This document shows, one piece after another, positions 9,159 to 16,213 of a stretch of 64,000 nt of DNA (positions are counted from its first letter, which is position 1; the number at the start of each line of letters is the position of its first letter). The DNA is from Streptomyces sp. CB02923 (lineage in GTDB: Bacteria; Actinomycetota; Actinomycetes; Streptomycetales; Streptomycetaceae). Position numbers and translations under genes: made by a program. The notes under the pieces are model-generated. The model saw nothing but the letters and a program-made list of their open reading frames with translations, made no database searches and had not been told where the DNA came from. The stretch spans positions 189,775-253,774 of the forward strand of contig NZ_LWKZ01000001.1 in assembly GCF_001905005.1 (NCBI RefSeq), in the 5' to 3' direction.

Positions 9159-9168
9159 ACCCTCGAAT

Positions 9169-9188
9169 TTACTAGGACGTCCTAGTAA
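9169..9188. promoter_or_regulatory. Perfect 20-bp palindrome in front of icmA
   Basis: TTACTAGGACGTCCTAGTAA is a perfect palindrome of 20 bases, 11-30 bases upstream of the icmA start codon. It is the kind of operator bound by TetR-type dimers and sits where it would block the promoter or early transcript. The regulator is not identifiable here: the nearest regulator gene is a MarR two genes away. Confidence 0.8.
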
Positions 9189-9247
9189 TTGTCGATGGCT
9201 GACGGCCGGAAGTCGCCGTGAAGCCCCCGCCATGCGGCCCCTGCCGG

Positions 9248-9299
9248 GCGGTACGCGAAGGCCGCCGGGCCGGGCCCGGCGGCCGTGTGTCCGTACCGC
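9248..9299 (-). terminator. Terminator hairpin after the DUF3817 gene
   Basis: Inner stem GGCCGCCGGG (9260-9269) pairs with 9275-9284. Outer arms GCGGTACG (9248-9255) and CGTACCGC (9292-9299) extend it. It begins just beyond the stop of the minus-strand membrane protein gene. Confidence 0.7.
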
Positions 9300-9300
9300 C

Positions 9301-9633
9301 TCAGACCTTGGCGGGCTGCGGCGTACCGTCCGTGACCAGCGGCTCGACCTCGCGGACGACCTTGCGCTCGACGAAGAAGGCGGCGGTCGGGATGGTGCCG
9401 GAGATCAGCACCCACAGCAGCTTGCCGAACTTCCACTTCGCCTTGGAGCCCAGGTCGAAGGCGAAGACGAGGTAGATGATGTAGAGCACGCCGTGGATCT
9501 GGGAGACCACGAGCGTGAGGTCCTTGCCCGTGCCGAAGCCGTACTTGGCCACCATGCAGGCGCACAGGACGAGGAGCATGACGGCGGTGACGTAGGCCAT
9601 CACCCGGTAGCGGGTCAGCACGCTTCGTTTCAT
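9301..9633 (-). CDS. DUF3817 integral membrane protein, 110 aa
   Basis: Small membrane protein of the DUF3817 type, function unknown. Three hydrophobic helices are visible: about residues 9-29, 41-60 and 70-88. The family pattern is HGVLYIIYLVFAFDL, then KAKWKFGK, then PTAAFFVERKV. The start is ATG 9633. It lies between icmA and a MarR regulator, all on the minus strand, and may be regulated by the MarR protein. A second member of the family lies at 13052-13396 in this window. Confidence 0.85.
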   Translation of the reverse strand: MKRSVLTRYRVMAYVTAVMLLVLCACMVAKYGFGTGKDLTLVVSQIHGVLYIIYLVFAFDLGSKAKWKFGKLLWVLISGTIPTAAFFVERKVVREVEPLVTDGTPQPAKV

Positions 9634-9686
9634 GGTCCGAGCGTAACCGTCCGTTCCGGGGCGATCTTCGCCGCCCCTACCACGGA

Positions 9687-10196
9687 TCAGCCGTCCTGGA
9701 AATCACCGGCCGCGACGCGCAGCGGCCGCAGCATCGCGAAGATCTCCGCGCACTCCTCGGCGTCATAGGCGCCCAGGCCGAAGTCCATCGCCATCAGGTC
9801 GCGGGTGGCCTTGTCGCAGGCCTCGCGCCCCTGCTCCGTGATGGACGCCAGCGTGCCGCGCCCGTCGTTCGGGTTCGGCCGCTTGTCGACCAGACCGGAG
9901 CGCACCAGCCGGTCGACGGTGTTGGTCACCGAGGTCGGGTGGACCATCAGCCGCTCGCCGATCTTCGACATGGGCAGCTCCCCCGCCTTGGAGAAGGTGA
10001 GCAGCACCAGCGCCTCGTAGCGCGCGAACGTCAGCCCGTACGGCTTGAGCACCGCGTCCACCTCGGACAGCAGGATCTGATGGGCCCGCATGACCGAAGT
10101 GATCGCGGCCATGGACGGCACGGCTCCCCATCGTCGCTGCCACAGTTCGTCGGCGCGGGCGATGGGATCGAAGGCAAGGCTGAGCGGCTTCGGCAC
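9687..10196 (-). CDS. MarR-family transcriptional regulator, 169 aa
   Basis: Winged-helix dimeric repressor of the MarR type. The DNA-recognition part is seen in LPMSKIGERLMVHPTSVTNTVDRLVRSGLVDK, with the wing in RPNPNDGRGTLASIT. The start is ATG 10196. The N-terminal 35 residues precede the dimerisation helix. It lies upstream of, and in the same direction as, the DUF3817 gene and icmA, with gaps of 53 and 142 bases, so it could be the first gene of that group. The ligand is unknown; acyl-CoA or aromatic acids are common for the family. Confidence 0.9.
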   Translation of the reverse strand: MPKPLSLAFDPIARADELWQRRWGAVPSMAAITSVMRAHQILLSEVDAVLKPYGLTFARYEALVLLTFSKAGELPMSKIGERLMVHPTSVTNTVDRLVRSGLVDKRPNPNDGRGTLASITEQGREACDKATRDLMAMDFGLGAYDAEECAEIFAMLRPLRVAAGDFQDG

Positions 10197-10262
10197 GTCT
10201 TCGACCCTACCGTTCGGTCATATCGTGGTCAGCCCTGTCTCAGGTTTCGGTACCTAGGTGAA

Positions 10263-11621
10263 TCACCTCTTGACATCGGCGGCCTTCGGGGGCGCCGCGA
10301 TGCCCGCGGTCCCCGCCGTCGCCCCTGTCGCCCCCGCCATCGCCGCCGCCCCGGGAAGCGGCAGCCGGTCGCCACGGCTCCGCCGCACCTCGCGAACCAC
10401 CAGCAGCACCGACACCACCCCCACCACCCCGGCGGCCGGCATCACCACCCGCAGGGGTGCGTACTCGGCGGCGGCGCCCGCCGCCCCCATCGCCAGACCC
10501 ATGATCGTCATACGTCCCGCCTGCATCACCGTCATCGCCTGCCCCAGCAGGGCTTCGGGTACGGCGGCGACGAACCAGCGGTCCACGCCGAAGTTGTACG
10601 CGATACCGGTACCGGTCAGCACGAGCAGCACCACCGCCCAGCCGAGCGAGGGCCGCGCGGCGAAACCCAGGGAGGGCAGCACGCAGAAGACGCCCACCGG
10701 GAACGTCAGCCGGGACCGGGCCGCGGGGCCGAGGAAGGTACCGGCCAGCGTCTCCGCGACGACCGCACCGACCGGCATGGCGCACAGCAGCAGCCCCGCC
10801 CCCGCCGGACCGGCGCCCAGCAGGTCCGCGTACGCCACGAGCAGCGCCTCCGGGATCACGACGAAGGCCGGCGGCAGCCAGGTCAGCAGCAGGAGCGCCC
10901 GGATACGCCGGTCGGCCAGCAGCTGCCGGACACTGGCCAGCGAGGCGCTTAGCAGCGCGCCGCCGGACGCGCCGCGCGCGGGGCGGGCGCGGGTGCCCAG
11001 ACGCAGCAGCAGCGCCGACGCGAGGAACGTGCCCGCAGTGACGGCGAGCACCGCACCAGGTGCCACGGCGGCCAGCAGCAGGCCCCCGGCGCCGAAGCCG
11101 ACGAGCTGCGCGCTCTGGTTGACGATGCGGATCAGCGAACGTCCCAGGACGAACAGGTCGCCCTCCCCCAGCACGTCCCCGAGCGTCCCGGCCCGCGTAC
11201 CGGCGAAGACCGGCGCGATGGCGGCGGTCGCGCAGCGCAGCGCCAGCAGCACCGCGACCGGCGTACCCGGGACCACCATCGCGGCGGCGCAGCCCGCGCA
11301 CAGCAGGTCGCAGACGACGAGGACGCGGCGGGCGGGGCAGCGGTCCGCGACCGCGGAGAGCAGCGTGCCGCCGACGACGTACGGCAGCAGACCGAGCGCG
11401 AACGTCAGCGCGCTCAGCAGCGGCGACCCGGTGAGGCGGTACACCAGCACGGACAGCGCGATCTCGCAGACGACGACGCCGAGCGAGGACATCAGGTGCG
11501 CGGCGAAGACGAAGCGGAATTCGGGGACGGCGAAGACGGCGCGGTAACCGGCCCCGGCGGGCGGCGGCTCCGGGCGCGGGTCGGCGGGGCCCGTGGCGGC
11601 GGGCCCGGAGGGTGCGGGCAT
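10263..11621 (-). CDS. MFS exporter (MFS_3/EntS type), 452 aa
   Basis: Major facilitator superfamily permease with about 12 hydrophobic helices and a Pro-rich cytoplasmic N-terminus of about 25 residues. The loop DRCPARRVLVVCD between helices 2 and 3 corresponds to the conserved MFS motif A region. This subfamily (EntS/enterobactin exporter-like) usually exports siderophores, antibiotics or other small molecules. The start is ATG 11621. It is divergent from an ArsR-type regulator across a palindrome at 11660-11677, a standard arrangement for a pump under local repression. The substrate cannot be read from the sequence. Confidence 0.88.
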   Translation of the reverse strand: MPAPSGPAATGPADPRPEPPPAGAGYRAVFAVPEFRFVFAAHLMSSLGVVVCEIALSVLVYRLTGSPLLSALTFALGLLPYVVGGTLLSAVADRCPARRVLVVCDLLCAGCAAAMVVPGTPVAVLLALRCATAAIAPVFAGTRAGTLGDVLGEGDLFVLGRSLIRIVNQSAQLVGFGAGGLLLAAVAPGAVLAVTAGTFLASALLLRLGTRARPARGASGGALLSASLASVRQLLADRRIRALLLLTWLPPAFVVIPEALLVAYADLLGAGPAGAGLLLCAMPVGAVVAETLAGTFLGPAARSRLTFPVGVFCVLPSLGFAARPSLGWAVVLLVLTGTGIAYNFGVDRWFVAAVPEALLGQAMTVMQAGRMTIMGLAMGAAGAAAEYAPLRVVMPAAGVVGVVSVLLVVREVRRSRGDRLPLPGAAAMAGATGATAGTAGIAAPPKAADVKR

Positions 11622-11659
11622 GACGGCAGCGTGCCGGGCCGCGCCTCCGCTCCCCAGTC

Positions 11660-11677
11660 ATTCGGCGGCAGCCGAAT
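11660..11677. promoter_or_regulatory. Operator palindrome between MFS exporter and ArsR-type regulator
   Basis: ATTCGGC (11660-11666) and GCCGAAT (11671-11677) form perfect 7-base arms around GGCA, with partial outward extension (TCATTCGG and CCATGA). The site is centred between the two divergent starts and is the obvious candidate site for the neighbouring winged-helix regulator. Confidence 0.7.
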
Positions 11678-11739
11678 CCATGACGGAACCGGCCGCCCGG
11701 TGGGAAGAGTGAAGGAATGAGGAGAGGGGGGCCTCGGCC

Positions 11740-12738
11740 ATGCCGCTGGACATGCGCTTCGGCGCGGACGACCTGCTGCGCATCCGCTTCGCCATCTCGC
11801 CGCTGTGCGAGACCCACGAAGCCGTACGGACCCTGTGGCGCACCGACCGGCACGGCTACCACCTGCCCTGGCTGCGGCGGATGCGCGCGGCGCTGGCGGG
11901 CCTGGACCTGTCCGCGCTGTGGCTCCTGATGCCGTCCCCGCAGCCCGGCTACACCCCCGACTTCCTGGGGCCGCCGCCGCAGGCGTCGCTCGCCCCCTTC
12001 GACGAGGAGCTGGCCCGCGTACGGGCCACGGACCCCGCGCTCGCCCGCGCCGAGCTGGCGAAGTCGCTCGCCTGTACGCCGGGCGCCGCCGAGTCCCCGC
12101 GGGGCCGCGCGATGCTGGCGGACCCGGCGCGCGCCGTACAGGAGCTGGCCGACGCCACCGAGCGGGCCTGGCACGCGCTGCTGGCCCCGGACTGGCCGCG
12201 GCTGCGCGCCCTGCTGGAGGCCGAGGTCGCCTACCGGTCGCGGCAGCTGGCGAGCGACGGGCTGGAGAAGCTGTTCGCGGACCTCAGCCCGCGGATCACC
12301 TGGTCCGGCGGCACCCTCACGGTCCGTACCCGTCCCCGTTTCCTGCAGATCCAGGATCTCGCGGGGCGGGGCGTGCTGCTGATGCCGAGCGTCTTCGTGT
12401 GGCCCGACGTGGTGAGCGCCTACGAGCCGCACTGGCAGCCCACCGTCGTCTACCCGGCGCGCGGCATCGGCGGGCTGTGGCAGGAGCCGGAGACGGGCCC
12501 GGCGCTGGCCCGGCTGCTCGGCGCGAACCGGGCGGCGGTGCTCGGCGCGCTGGACGAGCCGGCGTCGACCACGGCGCTGGCGCAGCGGCTGGGGCTGGCG
12601 CCCTCGTCGGTGTCGGCGCAGCTGTCGGTGCTGCGCGGCGCCGGGCTGCTGACGTCGTGCCGGCACGGGCACGAGGTGCTGTACGAGCGCACGCCGCTGG
12701 GTATCGCGCTCAGCGCGGGCGGTACGCCGCCGCGCTGA
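11740..12738 (+). CDS. ArsR-type winged-helix regulator with DUF5937-like N-terminus, 332 aa
   Basis: A large two-part regulator. The N-terminal ~240 residues resemble the DUF5937-type sensor region that begins MRFGADDLLRIRFAISPLCE. The C-terminal ~75 residues form an ArsR winged helix, with the recognition helix in TTALAQRLGLAPSSVSAQLSVL and the wing in RHGHEVLYERTPLG. The ATG at 11740 has an AGGAGAGGGGG ribosome site. It is divergent from the MFS exporter and probably represses it. No metal-binding cysteine motif typical of ArsR/SmtB is seen, so the signal is more likely an organic ligand. Confidence 0.87.
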   Translation: MPLDMRFGADDLLRIRFAISPLCETHEAVRTLWRTDRHGYHLPWLRRMRAALAGLDLSALWLLMPSPQPGYTPDFLGPPPQASLAPFDEELARVRATDPALARAELAKSLACTPGAAESPRGRAMLADPARAVQELADATERAWHALLAPDWPRLRALLEAEVAYRSRQLASDGLEKLFADLSPRITWSGGTLTVRTRPRFLQIQDLAGRGVLLMPSVFVWPDVVSAYEPHWQPTVVYPARGIGGLWQEPETGPALARLLGANRAAVLGALDEPASTTALAQRLGLAPSSVSAQLSVLRGAGLLTSCRHGHEVLYERTPLGIALSAGGTPPR

Positions 12739-12749
12739 GCGCGTACGCC

Positions 12750-13055
12750 CTAGTTGCCGGAGTCCGCCGAGAGATAGCGCTCGACGGTCTCGACCTTGGA
12801 GGTCAGGCCGTCGGTGACGGAGGGCCTGATGTCGGCCTTCAGGACGAGCGAGACCCGCCCGGCGCGCGCCTCGACGGCGGCCACGGCGCGTTTGACGACG
12901 TCCATGACCTCGTCCCACTCGCCCTCGACGGACGTGAACATCGCGTCCGTACGGTTGGGCAGCCCGGACTCGCGGACCACCCGTACGGCGTCGGCGACGT
13001 ACTCCCCGACGTCCTCACCCACCCCCAGCGGGCTCACCGAAAATGCGACGATCAT
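12750..13055 (-). CDS. MTH1187/YkoF-like thiamine-binding family protein, 101 aa
   Basis: Small alpha/beta protein of the MTH1187 (DUF77) family, related to the thiamine-binding domain of YkoF. Family features are the N-terminal [11 protein letters not shown] strand, the segment [18 protein letters not shown], and [17 protein letters not shown]. The start is ATG 13055, which overlaps the stop of the upstream DUF3817 gene by ATGA (13052-13055), so the two are co-translated. Ligand binding is known for relatives only; what it binds here is not visible. Confidence 0.82.
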   Translation of the reverse strand: MIVAFSVSPLGVGEDVGEYVADAVRVVRESGLPNRTDAMFTSVEGEWDEVMDVVKRAVAAVEARAGRVSLVLKADIRPSVTDGLTSKVETVERYLSADSGN

Positions 13056-13396
13056 GCGTTGACCACGCCCTCCTTGCGGGCGCGGGCGGCGATGACGCTC
13101 GCCTCGGCCTCGCGCTTGAGCATGCGTTCGGCGAAGAAGCCGCCGGTGGGCAGGACGGAGAGCACGAAGTACAGCGCGGCGGTCTTGAACTGCCACTTGG
13201 TGCGGTTCCAGGCGTCCAGCCAGAACACCACGTACAGGATGAACAGGATGCCGTGCACCATGCCCATCGCCATCACACCGTCGAAGCTGGTGGTCCGCTT
13301 GAGGACCGAGCAGACGAGCAGCAGCAGGAAGGACACCGCCTCGGGGGCGGAGACCAGGCGGAGCCGGCGCAGGGCGGAAGCGGTCTTGATGTCCAC
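13052..13396 (-). CDS. DUF3817 integral membrane protein, second copy, 114 aa
   Basis: Paralogue of the protein at 9301-9633. It has the same three-helix layout and the same landmark residues: [28 protein letters not shown], then [15 protein letters not shown]. The start is ATG 13396 with a clear hydrophobic first helix after ~15 residues. It overlaps the downstream thiamine-binding-like gene by 4 bases, forming a two-gene operon divergent from the AIM24 operon across a Rex-like site at 13436-13453. Function unknown. Confidence 0.85.
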   Translation of the reverse strand: MDIKTASALRRLRLVSAPEAVSFLLLLVCSVLKRTTSFDGVMAMGMVHGILFILYVVFWLDAWNRTKWQFKTAALYFVLSVLPTGGFFAERMLKREAEASVIAARARKEGVVNA

Positions 13397-13435
13397 GGGA
13401 ACCTCGTTCGGGTGGCAGGAGGCGGCACGATGCGC

Positions 13436-13453
13436 TTGTGCGACATTTCACAA
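13436..13453. promoter_or_regulatory. Rex-like operator between DUF3817 and AIM24 operons
   Basis: TTGTGCGACATTTCACAA matches the Rex consensus TTGTGAA-N4-TTCACAA at 12 of 14 defined positions. CTTGTG and CACAAG form perfect arms. It lies in the 129-base divergent gap, 40-57 bases from the DUF3817 start and 73-90 from the first AIM24 start. Confidence 0.45.
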
Positions 13454-13525
13454 GGGCGCCCCCATTGTTGCAGGCCCGCAAAGGATCACTGTTCAGGGGT
13501 CGGTGCGCCGGATACCTTCGATCCT

Positions 13526-14164
13526 GTGGCTCAGTTTCGGCTCCAGGGGAGCAAAGTGCTCGCCGTCGACATGACCGGCGACGCCGTGAAAGCGAAGAAC
13601 GGCGCGATGGTCGCCTACGACGGCCGGATGACGTTCAAGAAGATGACCGGCGGCGGTGACGGGCTGCGCGGCATGGTCACCCGCCGGCTGACCGGCGAAC
13701 AGATGGAAGTGATGGAGGTGAAGGGCCACGGCACCTGCTACTTCGCCGACCGCGCGAGCGAGATCAACCTCGTACAGCTGCACGGCGAGAAGCTGTACGT
13801 GGAGGCCAGCAACCTGCTGTGCACCGACGCGGCGCTGCGCACCGGCACCACCTTCACCGGGCTGCGCGGCGCCTCGCAGGGCAACGGGCTGTTCACCACC
13901 ACCGTCGAGGGCAGCGGCCAGGCCGCGATCGTCTCCGACGGCCCGGCCGTGGTGCTGCGCGTCACCAAGCAGTACCCGCTCCAGGTCGACCCGGGCGCGT
14001 ACGTCGCGCACACCGGCGACCTCAAACAGCACTTCCAGTCCGGGGTGAACTTCCGCACCTTCATGGGGGAGGGCTCCGGCGAGTCCTTCCAGATCCGCTT
14101 CGAGGGCGAGGGCCTGGTGTACGTACAGCCCAGCGAGCGCAACACCGTCGGCGGGGAGGTCTGA
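13526..14164 (+). CDS. AIM24-family protein, first of three, 212 aa
   Basis: Member of the AIM24 (DUF124) family, beta-sandwich proteins of unclear function named after a yeast mitochondrial biogenesis factor. Typical features are the early [54 protein letters not shown] in two pieces around residues 72-105, and the C-terminal [21 protein letters not shown]. The best start is GTG 13526 ([10 protein letters not shown]); the longer open frame upstream crosses the divergent promoter. It is joined to the second copy by a TGATG overlap. Tandem AIM24 genes are common in actinomycetes; a role at the cell surface or in stress is only a guess. Confidence 0.85.
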   Translation: MAQFRLQGSKVLAVDMTGDAVKAKNGAMVAYDGRMTFKKMTGGGDGLRGMVTRRLTGEQMEVMEVKGHGTCYFADRASEINLVQLHGEKLYVEASNLLCTDAALRTGTTFTGLRGASQGNGLFTTTVEGSGQAAIVSDGPAVVLRVTKQYPLQVDPGAYVAHTGDLKQHFQSGVNFRTFMGEGSGESFQIRFEGEGLVYVQPSERNTVGGEV

Positions 14165-14847
14165 TGCCGTTCACCGCCGTCAACTCCCGCATGGTGCGCG
14201 CGCAGATCGGCCCGGGGCAGCGGATGTTCAGCCAGCGCGGCGCGATGCTCGCCTACCAGGGCGACGTCAGCTTCACCCCCAACATCCAGGGCGGCCAGGG
14301 CGGCATCGGCTCGATGATCGGCCGCCGCATCGCCAACGAGGCGACGCCGCTGATGACCGTGGAGGTCCCCCAAGGCCTTGAGGGCCAGGGAGGTGCCCCC
14401 ACCGGCACCGTCCTCTTCGGCCACGGCGGCCACCACATCCACGTCGTCGACCTGACCGGCGAGACCCTGTACGTCGAGGCGGACCGGCTGCTCGCCTTCG
14501 ACGGGACGCTCCAGCAGGGCACGATGTTCATGGGCTCGCAGGGCGGCGTGATGGGCATGGTGCGCGGCCAGGTCACCGGCCAGGGCCTGTTCACCACCAC
14601 CCTCAAGGGGCAGGGCGCGGTGGCCGTGATGGCACACGGCGGCGTCATCGAACTGCCCATCACCCCGCAGGGGTCCGTCCACGTCGACCCGCAGGCGTAC
14701 GTGGCGCACCGCGGCGACGTCCGCAACAAGCTGTCCACGGCCCTCGGCTGGCGGGACATGGTCGGCCGCGGCTCGGGCGAGGCGTTCCAGCTGGAGCTGT
14801 CCGGCCAGGGCACCGTCTACGTACAGGCGTCGGAGGAGAAACTGTGA
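14164..14847 (+). CDS. AIM24-family protein, second of three, 227 aa
   Basis: Paralogue of the preceding gene with the same order of blocks: FSQRGAMLAYQGDV near the N-terminus, a Gly-rich insertion (GGQGGIGSMIGRR), VDLTGETLYVEADRLLAFDG, FTTTLKGQG, and GSGEAFQLELSGQGTVYVQAS at the end. The start ATG shares its A with the stop of the first copy (TGATG at 14162-14166), and its own stop overlaps the third copy by GTGA, so the three proteins are probably made in fixed ratio. No signal peptide or membrane span is visible. Confidence 0.85.
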   Translation: MPFTAVNSRMVRAQIGPGQRMFSQRGAMLAYQGDVSFTPNIQGGQGGIGSMIGRRIANEATPLMTVEVPQGLEGQGGAPTGTVLFGHGGHHIHVVDLTGETLYVEADRLLAFDGTLQQGTMFMGSQGGVMGMVRGQVTGQGLFTTTLKGQGAVAVMAHGGVIELPITPQGSVHVDPQAYVAHRGDVRNKLSTALGWRDMVGRGSGEAFQLELSGQGTVYVQASEEKL

Positions 14848-15617
14848 CCGGTCCCGTCGTTTTCGACCCCCACACGCTCCCCTCGGACGACAACGTCAAC
14901 GAGTACACCTTCAGCGTGGACCTGAACGGCCAGTGGTTCCTGCAGAAGGGGAAGATGATCGCCTACTACGGGCGGATCGACTTCCAGGGCATCGGGCACG
15001 GCGCGCTGGAGCGCCTGATCGCCCACAGTTTCCATTCGCCATTGCACGCGGCGGACTGGGTCGTCGCCGAGGGCCAGGGCAAGATGCTCCTCGCCGACCG
15101 GGCGTTCGACGTCAATTCCTACGATCTGGAAGACGGCAACCTGACCATTCGCTCGGGCAACCTGCTCGCCTTTCAGCCATCTCTGTCGCTGAAGCAGTCG
15201 ATCGTCCCGGGCTTCCTCACGCTGATCGGCACGGGCAAGTTCGTGGCCGCCTCCAACGGCCCGGTCGTCTTCATGGAGCCGCCGATCCGGGTGGACCCGC
15301 AGGCCCTGGTGGGCTGGGCCGACTGCCCCTCGCCCTGCCATCACTACGACCACCAGTACCTGCGCGGATTCCTCGGCGGTGTCCGGGCGCACACGGGCCT
15401 GGGCGGAGTCTCCGGCGAGGAGCACCAGTTCGAGTTCGTCGGAGCGGGCACGGTGCTGCTCCAGTCCACCGAGCAGCTGATGCCGGAGGTGGCCACGGGC
15501 GAGGTCACGGCCGGGGCGGGGGTGCCGGGCGGGGGCGAGGCAACTCGCCAAAGTGGCTCACAACTGCCCCAGCTTCCGGGCGGGCTCGGGGGCCTCCAGC
15601 GCCGCTTCGGGCTGTGA
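14844..15617 (+). CDS. AIM24-family protein, third of three, 257 aa
   Basis: The third and most diverged paralogue. The family core runs from FSVDLNGQWFLQKGKMIAYYG through LLADRAFDVNSYDLEDGNLTIRSGNLLAF to EEHQFEFVGAGTVLLQSTE. It has an extra His/Cys-containing insertion, DCPSPCHHYDHQYLRGFLG (about residues 155-173), that the other two lack and that could bind a metal. The C-terminal ~45 residues are Gly/Gln/Pro-rich and likely disordered. The start GTG 14844 overlaps the second copy by 4 bases. Confidence 0.83.
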   Translation: MTGPVVFDPHTLPSDDNVNEYTFSVDLNGQWFLQKGKMIAYYGRIDFQGIGHGALERLIAHSFHSPLHAADWVVAEGQGKMLLADRAFDVNSYDLEDGNLTIRSGNLLAFQPSLSLKQSIVPGFLTLIGTGKFVAASNGPVVFMEPPIRVDPQALVGWADCPSPCHHYDHQYLRGFLGGVRAHTGLGGVSGEEHQFEFVGAGTVLLQSTEQLMPEVATGEVTAGAGVPGGGEATRQSGSQLPQLPGGLGGLQRRFGL

Positions 15618-15733
15618 GCGGTAGTCTGCGGACGGTGACCTCGAACGTCTGAGCACGTGCCCGACCGAGCGCCCTGGGCCATGTCACAGCCATGACTAAT
15701 TCGATATTCAACTTTCACGGGTAGAATTCATTC

Positions 15734-16210
15734 ATGACGACCGACAGCGACACTCCCTGGCTGACCGACCAGGAGCAGCGAGCGTGGCGTACCCACCTGG
15801 ACGTCAGCCGGCTGCTGATGCACCAGTTGGAGCGCGACCTGCAGCCGTTCGGACTGACCATCAACGACTACGAGATCCTGGTCAACCTCTCCGAGGCCGA
15901 GGACCGGCGGCTGCGCATGAGCGACCTGGCAGCCGCCACCCTCCAGTCCAAGAGCCGCCTGTCCCACCAGATCACCCGCATGGAGAACGCGGGCCTGGTA
16001 CGCCGTGAGAGCTGCGAGTCCGACCGCCGCGGTCTGTACGCGGTCCTCACGGACGAAGGCTGGGAGACCATGCGCCGGGTCGCGCCGCACCACGTCGCGT
16101 CCGTACGCCGGCACTTCATCGACCTGTTCACCCCCGAGAACCTCGCGTCCCTCCGGGACTCCCTGACCCCGGTGGCCGAGCACCTGCGAGGCCGCCGCGG
16201 CAAGGTCTGA
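15734..16210 (+). CDS. MarR-family transcriptional regulator, 158 aa
   Basis: Winged-helix dimeric regulator. The DNA-binding part is LRMSDLAAATLQSKSRLSHQI with the wing ESCESDRRGLYAVLTDEG. The start is ATG 15734. A good -10 (TAGAAT, 15722-15727) lies unusually close in front of it, which suggests a very short leader. It follows the AIM24 operon in the same direction after a 116-base gap, probably as its own transcript, and is convergent with the next two-component system at only 3 bases distance. Confidence 0.9.
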   Translation: MTTDSDTPWLTDQEQRAWRTHLDVSRLLMHQLERDLQPFGLTINDYEILVNLSEAEDRRLRMSDLAAATLQSKSRLSHQITRMENAGLVRRESCESDRRGLYAVLTDEGWETMRRVAPHHVASVRRHFIDLFTPENLASLRDSLTPVAEHLRGRRGKV

Positions 16211-16213
16211 CGG

